A stretch of 64,000 nucleotides of DNA, taken from Sinomonas cyclohexanicum (GTDB lineage Bacteria > Actinomycetota > Actinomycetes > Actinomycetales > Micrococcaceae). This document shows, one piece after another, positions 60,414-64,000 of the stretch; within the stretch, counting starts at the first letter, position 1, and each line of letters opens with the position of its first letter. A program made the position numbers and the translations under genes. The notes under the pieces were generated by a model. It was given only the letters and a program-made list of their open reading frames with translations, made no database searches and was not told where the DNA came from. The stretch is taken from contig NZ_AP024525.1 of assembly GCF_020886775.1 (NCBI RefSeq), positions 1,240,001 through 1,304,000 of the forward strand. The letters run 5' to 3'.

Positions 60414-61738
60414 TCCGACGCGCCCTCGCCCTTGCCACGGTGCCCCTCCTGGCGTTCGCCCTCGCGGCCATCGGCCTCCTGCCCGCGGCCCAGCCGGCCT
60501 CCGCGGACAGCATCCGGGACCGCGAGTACTGGCTCGCCGAGTACGGGATCACCAAGGCGTGGGAGGTGTCCAAGGGCGCGGGCGTGAAGGTCGCGGTGAT
60601 CGACAGCGGAGTCGACGGGACACACCCGGACCTGCGCGGCGTCGTCGTCGGCGGGCACGACTCGTCCGGCGCCGGGACGCCGGACGGGCAGAAGCCCCTC
60701 GGCGCCAAGCCCGAGCACGGCACCCTGGTCGCGACCATGCTCGCCGGCCGGGGGCACGTGGCCGACCCGAAGGGCGAGGCGAAGGACGCCGGCGGCCCGG
60801 ACGGGGTCGTGGGCGTGGCGCCCGAGGCACAGCTGCTCACCGCGTCCACGTGGCTCGGATCGCCCAACCCGGCGGGCCGGACGGACACGGACCAGATCCC
60901 CGACGCGGTGCGGTGGGCCGTCGACCAGGGCGCCAAAGTCATCAACATCTCGCTCGGCAGCTCCTCTCCGGCGTGGCCCGAGAGCTGGGATTCCGCGTTC
61001 CTCTACGCCGAACAGCGGGACGTGGTGGTCGTCGCGGCGGCCGGCAACCGCCTCGGCGGCAACGTCCAGGTCGGGGCGCCTGCCACCATCCCGGGCGTGC
61101 TCACGGTGGCCGGGCTGGACCGGCAGCGGAACGCGAGCATCGACTCGTCGTCGCAGGGGATCAGCATCGGGGTCGCGGCGCCGGCCGAGCAGCTCGTCGG
61201 CGGCCTGCCCGGCGGCCAGTACGCCGAGTGGGCCGGAACGTCCGGTGCGGCCCCCATCGTCTCGGGCGTCGCGGCCCTCATCCGTTCGAAGTGGCCCGGA
61301 ATGAGCGCAGCCCAGGTGATCGACCGCATCATTGCCACGGCCAAGGACGCGGGCGCGCCCGGCCCGGACCCGATCTACGGCCGGGGCATCCTCGACGCCG
61401 CCGCGGCACTGACCGCGGACGTGCCCGAAGTCTCCGCCAACCCGCTGGGCTCGATCGCCGACTGGATCAGGGTTCACCGCAAGGGCTCCGCTGCCACACC
61501 TTCGCCGTCGCAGACGGCCGGGGGATCGCCGGCCGGCGGCGCCGGGGCGCCTGCCGCGTCGCAGGCGGTCGCCGAGCCCACCGCGCCGACGCCCCGCGTC
61601 GATCAGGCCGACAGCCCCTGGCCGGCCGTCACGGTCCTGGGGTCCGCCACGATGGTGCTGACCGTCGCCGCGGCGGGCGCACTCCACCTGGGCCGGCGGG
61701 CCTCGAGAGAGCGGAAGGTCACGCGTTCGGACAGATAG
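60410..61738 (+). CDS. S8 serine peptidase (mycosin-like subtilase)
   Basis: 442 aa. Signal peptide (1 to about 32, ending PASA), catalytic triad Asp65 (VAVIDSGVDG), His103 (PEHGTLVATM) and Ser278 (GTSGAAPIVSG), oxyanion Asn in AAAGNRLGG. After a Pro/Ser/Ala-rich linker (about 360-395) comes one membrane helix (about 405-428) and a short basic tail, so it is anchored with the protease outside. This layout is that of mycosins of type VII secretion systems, but no ESX genes are in the window. GTG 60410 overlaps ppx. Confidence 0.92.
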   Translation: MIRRALALATVPLLAFALAAIGLLPAAQPASADSIRDREYWLAEYGITKAWEVSKGAGVKVAVIDSGVDGTHPDLRGVVVGGHDSSGAGTPDGQKPLGAKPEHGTLVATMLAGRGHVADPKGEAKDAGGPDGVVGVAPEAQLLTASTWLGSPNPAGRTDTDQIPDAVRWAVDQGAKVINISLGSSSPAWPESWDSAFLYAEQRDVVVVAAAGNRLGGNVQVGAPATIPGVLTVAGLDRQRNASIDSSSQGISIGVAAPAEQLVGGLPGGQYAEWAGTSGAAPIVSGVAALIRSKWPGMSAAQVIDRIIATAKDAGAPGPDPIYGRGILDAAAALTADVPEVSANPLGSIADWIRVHRKGSAATPSPSQTAGGSPAGGAGAPAASQAVAEPTAPTPRVDQADSPWPAVTVLGSATMVLTVAAAGALHLGRRASRERKVTRSDR

Positions 61739-61758
61739 TGAATTTTTTCACAAGCTGG

Positions 61759-61773
61759 TACTCTATAACCATG
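61759..61773 (+). promoter_or_regulatory. Leaderless promoter of ndh
   Basis: TACTCT at 61759-61764, six bases, then ATG at 61771; no ribosome site. An AT-rich stretch (GTGAATTTTTTCAC, 61738-61751) lies upstream and is a partial inverted repeat (GTGAA/TTCAC), possibly an operator. Confidence 0.55.
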
Positions 61774-63231
61774 CCTTCCTCCCTGCAGCTTGTTGATCGC
61801 CCCCGCGTCCTCGTCGCCGGCGGCGGATACGTGGGCCTCTACGTCGCCCTCAACCTCCAGAAGAAGATCGCCACGGCCGGCGGCATCGTCACGGTCGTCG
61901 ATCCGAACCCCTATATGACCTACCAGCCGTTCCTGCCCGAGGTGGCCGGCGGCAACATCGAGGCGCGCCACGCCGTCGTCTCCCTCCGCGAGCACCTCAA
62001 GGGCAGCGAGGTCATCCAGGGCTCGGTCACGAGCATCGACCACGCCAACCGCAAGGCCGTCGTCGAGCTCCCGGGCGACCAGGGCACCATCGAGGTCCCC
62101 TACGTCGACGTCGTCCTCGCAGCGGGCGCCATCACGCGCACGTTCCCGATTCCCGGCCTCGCCGAGAAGGGCATCGGCAACAAGACCATCGAGGAGGCCA
62201 TCGCCCTCCGCAACCAGGTCGTCGAGCGCATCGAGTTCGCCTCGACCGCCACCGACCCGGCCGAGCGCAAGCGCGCCCTCACCTTCGTGGTCGTGGGCGG
62301 CGGGTTCGCCGGCATCGAGACCATCGCCGAGCTCGAGGACCTCGCCCGCGAGGCCGTCCGCAACAACGGCCGCCTCCGCCAGGACGAGGTGCGCTTCGTC
62401 CTCGTCGAGGCCATGGGTCGCATCATGCCCGAGGTCACCGCCGAGCAGGCCGACTGGGTGGTCAGCCACCTGCAGAGCCGCGGCATCGAGGTGCTCCTGA
62501 ACACCTCCCTTGCCAACGCCGAGGGCTCCCTCAAGCTCATCAGCATGCCGGACAAGGCCCCGGCCGACGAGTTCGAGGCGGACACGCTCATCTGGACCGC
62601 CGGTGTCCAGGCGAACCCGATGGTCCGCTCCACCGACTTCCCGCTCGAGCCGCGCGGCCGCGTCCGCGTCCTGCCTGACCTGCGCATCGCGGGGGACGAG
62701 GGCATCGTCGAGAACGCCTGGGCGGCCGGCGACATCGCCGCCGTGCCGGACCTCACGGGCAAGGGCCTCCCCGACGGCACCTGCGTCCCGAACGCCCAGC
62801 ACGCGCTGCGCCAGGCCAAGGTCCTCGCGAACAACCTGTGGGCCAACCGCTGGGACAAGCCGCTCGCGGACTACAAGCACAAGAACCTCGGCGCCGTGGC
62901 GGGCTTCGGCCCGTGGAAGGGCGTGGCGAACATCAACGTGTTCGGCCGGATCGGCCTCAAGGGCCCGCTCGCCTGGCTCGCGCACCGCGGCTACCACGGC
63001 ATGGCCATCCCGACGGCCGAGCGCAAGTTCCGTGTGCTCCTCGACTGGTTCTCCTCGCTCTTCGCGGGCCGCGACACGACCCCCCTCCAGGGCCTCGAGA
63101 ACCCGCGCGCCGCGTTCGAGACCGCAGCCCGTCCCGCCCCGAAGCCCGCCGCCCCCGCCGCTGCGGCGCCGGCCGCCTCGGCGGACAAGGCCGACGGCGC
63201 CGGCAACAAGGTGCCCGCGGGCGTCAAGTGA
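61771..63231 (+). CDS. ndh: Type II NADH dehydrogenase (NDH-2)
   Basis: 486 aa. FAD site RVLVAGGGYVGLYVALNLQ at the start, NADH site FVVVGGGFAGIETIAELEDLA, quinone/FAD segment TCVPNAQHALRQAKVLANNL and AAGDIAAVPD. C-terminal amphipathic region FGRIGLKGPLAWLAHRGYHGMAIP for membrane attachment, then an Ala/Pro/Lys-rich tail. It passes electrons from NADH to menaquinone without proton pumping. Leaderless by sequence. It is ended by the strong hairpin at 63258-63304. Confidence 0.94.
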   Translation: MPSSLQLVDRPRVLVAGGGYVGLYVALNLQKKIATAGGIVTVVDPNPYMTYQPFLPEVAGGNIEARHAVVSLREHLKGSEVIQGSVTSIDHANRKAVVELPGDQGTIEVPYVDVVLAAGAITRTFPIPGLAEKGIGNKTIEEAIALRNQVVERIEFASTATDPAERKRALTFVVVGGGFAGIETIAELEDLAREAVRNNGRLRQDEVRFVLVEAMGRIMPEVTAEQADWVVSHLQSRGIEVLLNTSLANAEGSLKLISMPDKAPADEFEADTLIWTAGVQANPMVRSTDFPLEPRGRVRVLPDLRIAGDEGIVENAWAAGDIAAVPDLTGKGLPDGTCVPNAQHALRQAKVLANNLWANRWDKPLADYKHKNLGAVAGFGPWKGVANINVFGRIGLKGPLAWLAHRGYHGMAIPTAERKFRVLLDWFSSLFAGRDTTPLQGLENPRAAFETAARPAPKPAAPAAAAPAASADKADGAGNKVPAGVK

Positions 63232-63257
63232 CCCTCGCACCGTTGACGCGGTGACCC

Positions 63258-63304
63258 ACGACGGCGGCCGCCTCCTTCTGCTCGAAGGAGGCGGCCGCCG
63301 TCGT
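63258..63304. terminator. Terminator of ndh, GACGGCG type
   Basis: A perfect 20-bp stem (63258-63277 with 63285-63304), 7-nt loop, the longest of the GACGGCG hairpin family in this window. Confidence 0.85.
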
Positions 63305-63337
63305 TCGCCCCACCAGACGCACTAGGCTGGTGGACAC

Positions 63338-63411
63338 GCCCCAGTAGCCCAATCGGCAGAGGCAGCGGACTTAAAATCCGCTCAGTCAGGGTTCGAGTCC
63401 CTGCTGGGGCA
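63338..63411 (+). tRNA. tRNA with UAA anticodon, short variable loop (tRNA-Leu-like)
   Basis: 74 nt. Acceptor stem GCCCCAG/CTGGGGC is perfect; anticodon stem GCGGA/TCCGC encloses the loop CTTAAAA, anticodon TAA at 63372-63374; T stem CAGGG/CCCTG with TTCGAGT loop. CCA is not encoded. By anticodon it reads UUA (Leu), but bacterial tRNA-Leu normally has a long class II variable arm, whereas this one has only about five bases there. Its aminoacylation identity is therefore uncertain. Confidence 0.85.
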
Positions 63412-63503
63412 CACCGTCCTTCCCGTCGGCAGACTCCGCCACGGCACGCCCTGAGCGGGAGGATCCTACGTGTCGGTAACCTTTGGCCGAGCTGTTACAA
63501 GGC

Positions 63504-63519
63504 TGTGACCTGAATCACT
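63504..63519. promoter_or_regulatory. CRP/GlxR-like binding site
   Basis: TGTGA-N6-TCACT matches the CRP/GlxR consensus TGTGA-N6-TCACA in nine of ten positions. It lies about 100 bp upstream of the substrate-binding lipoprotein gene at 63621, which points to cAMP-linked control. Confidence 0.6.
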
Positions 63520-63555
63520 GTAATAGGGGTTAAACGTTCTATTAGCCTGTCTTTT

Positions 63556-63573
63556 AATCAGGAACACCTGATT
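63556..63573. promoter_or_regulatory. Inverted repeat in the leader of the binding-protein gene
   Basis: AATCAGG-AACA-CCTGATT, a 7+4+7 perfect inverted repeat between the CRP-like site and the ATG at 63621. It could be a second operator or a leader hairpin. Confidence 0.4.
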
Positions 63574-63620
63574 GTTCGCATCTGGAGGGCCGCCATGCCC
63601 TCCGATGGAGGAGAGAACGC

Positions 63621-64000
63621 ATGATTCAACGTCACTTCGCTGCGCCTCGGACGGCCAAGCTGGCCGCTCTGGGGGTCGGAGTCGCGCTGCTGGCGACCGC
63701 ATGCAGCGGCACGTCGAGCACGCCGTCGGGCTCCAGCACCTCCAGCGCGGCGGCCGCCGGGATTTCCTGCCCGGCGCCGTCCGGCAGCGCCGGCGCTTCC
63801 TCAGCGGCGGGACAGACGGTTGCTCCGGCCGATGTTCCGAAGGCCACCACGACGTCGCCCACCCCGCTCAAGCTCGGCACGCTGCTACCGCAGACCGGTG
63901 CCCTCGCGTTCCTCGGTCCGCCCGAGATCGCCGGCGTCAACCTCGCCGTCAAGCAGATCAACGACTCCGGCGGCGTCCTCGGCCACCCGGTCGACGTGAT
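63621..64000 (+). CDS. Branched-chain amino acid-type ABC substrate-binding lipoprotein (5' part)
   Basis: Runs off the right edge; 126 residues are visible. A signal with lipobox LLATAC (Cys28), then a 65-residue Ser/Thr/Ala/Pro-rich linker, then the start of a type I periplasmic-binding domain, LKLGTLLPQTGALAFLGPPEIAGVNLAVKQINDSGGVLGHPVDV, which is characteristic of LivJ/UrtA-like receptors for branched-chain amino acids, amides or urea. ATG at 63621 with GGAGGAGAG upstream. Permease and ATPase genes would be expected beyond the window. Confidence 0.85.
   Translation, partial: MIQRHFAAPRTAKLAALGVGVALLATACSGTSSTPSGSSTSSAAAAGISCPAPSGSAGASSAAGQTVAPADVPKATTTSPTPLKLGTLLPQTGALAFLGPPEIAGVNLAVKQINDSGGVLGHPVDV

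Noticed and set aside
60410-61738. Type VII secretion locus suggested by the mycosin-like protease
   Set aside because: No EccB/C/D/E, EsxA/B or PE/PPE-like genes occur in the window; the position after eno-ftsB-DUF501-ppx looks like a housekeeping arrangement.

Overview
The window is 64 kb of very GC-rich chromosome from an actinobacterium, most likely a member of the Micrococcaceae (Arthrobacter/Sinomonas-like). This placement is inferred from the monomeric NADP-isocitrate dehydrogenase, the order mazG-eno-ftsB-DUF501-ppx (as in mycobacteria), a ZTP riboswitch before glyA-folD, frequent GTG/TTG starts and many TANNNT-N6-RTG leaderless promoters. No species can be named from sequence alone. 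There is no insertion sequence, prophage or CRISPR array.

Left part (1-19.4 kb). An accessory peptide locus occupies 1-2.7 kb: a SARP/BTAD regulator, a secreted protein with two CxxC units, a 64-residue peptide gene behind an 11-bp-period direct repeat, and an M50-type membrane peptidase cut by the window edge. Then follow icd, a DoxX protein, a Gfo/Idh/MocA oxidoreductase, a heavy-metal P-type ATPase, a secreted sialidase-fold protein, a ROK regulator with a monosaccharide ABC transporter (mmsA-mmsB-chvE), a gamma-carbonic anhydrase, purU and a flavin monooxygenase-like protein.

Middle part (19.4-47.3 kb). A ZTP riboswitch precedes glyA-folD. A NarL-type two-component system and a SHOCT protein lie between two palindromic repeat mosaics. 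Next is a catabolic block: MHS transporter, LysR, ferredoxin reductase, ferredoxin, cytochrome P450, second LysR. A drug-type ABC exporter follows, with a corrupted first permease. Housekeeping genes come after it: xth, trpS, a 2'-5' RNA ligase-like protein, YihY/BrkB, sdhCDAB, a mannose-1-phosphate guanylyltransferase and an M20 amidohydrolase. A nucleoside uptake operon (BmpA lipoprotein, ABC ATPase, permease) then begins.

The permease breaks off at about 47.63 kb and recognisable coding resumes only at about 52.76 kb, inside thymidine phosphorylase. The 5.1 kb between is a G-saturated, low-complexity tract with G runs up to 27, and I believe it is mostly or entirely a sequencing/assembly artefact. 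Two other genes (first ABC-2 permease, FtsB-like protein) carry frame disruptions. The right end has DedA, add, mazG, eno, the FtsB-like gene, DUF501, ppx, a subtilase, NDH-2, a tRNA with UAA anticodon but a short variable loop, and the start of a branched-chain amino acid-type binding protein.

The best candidate for an undescribed system is the SARP-controlled peptide/M50 locus at the left edge. The G-rich island is the most striking anomaly but should first be treated as a data-quality problem.
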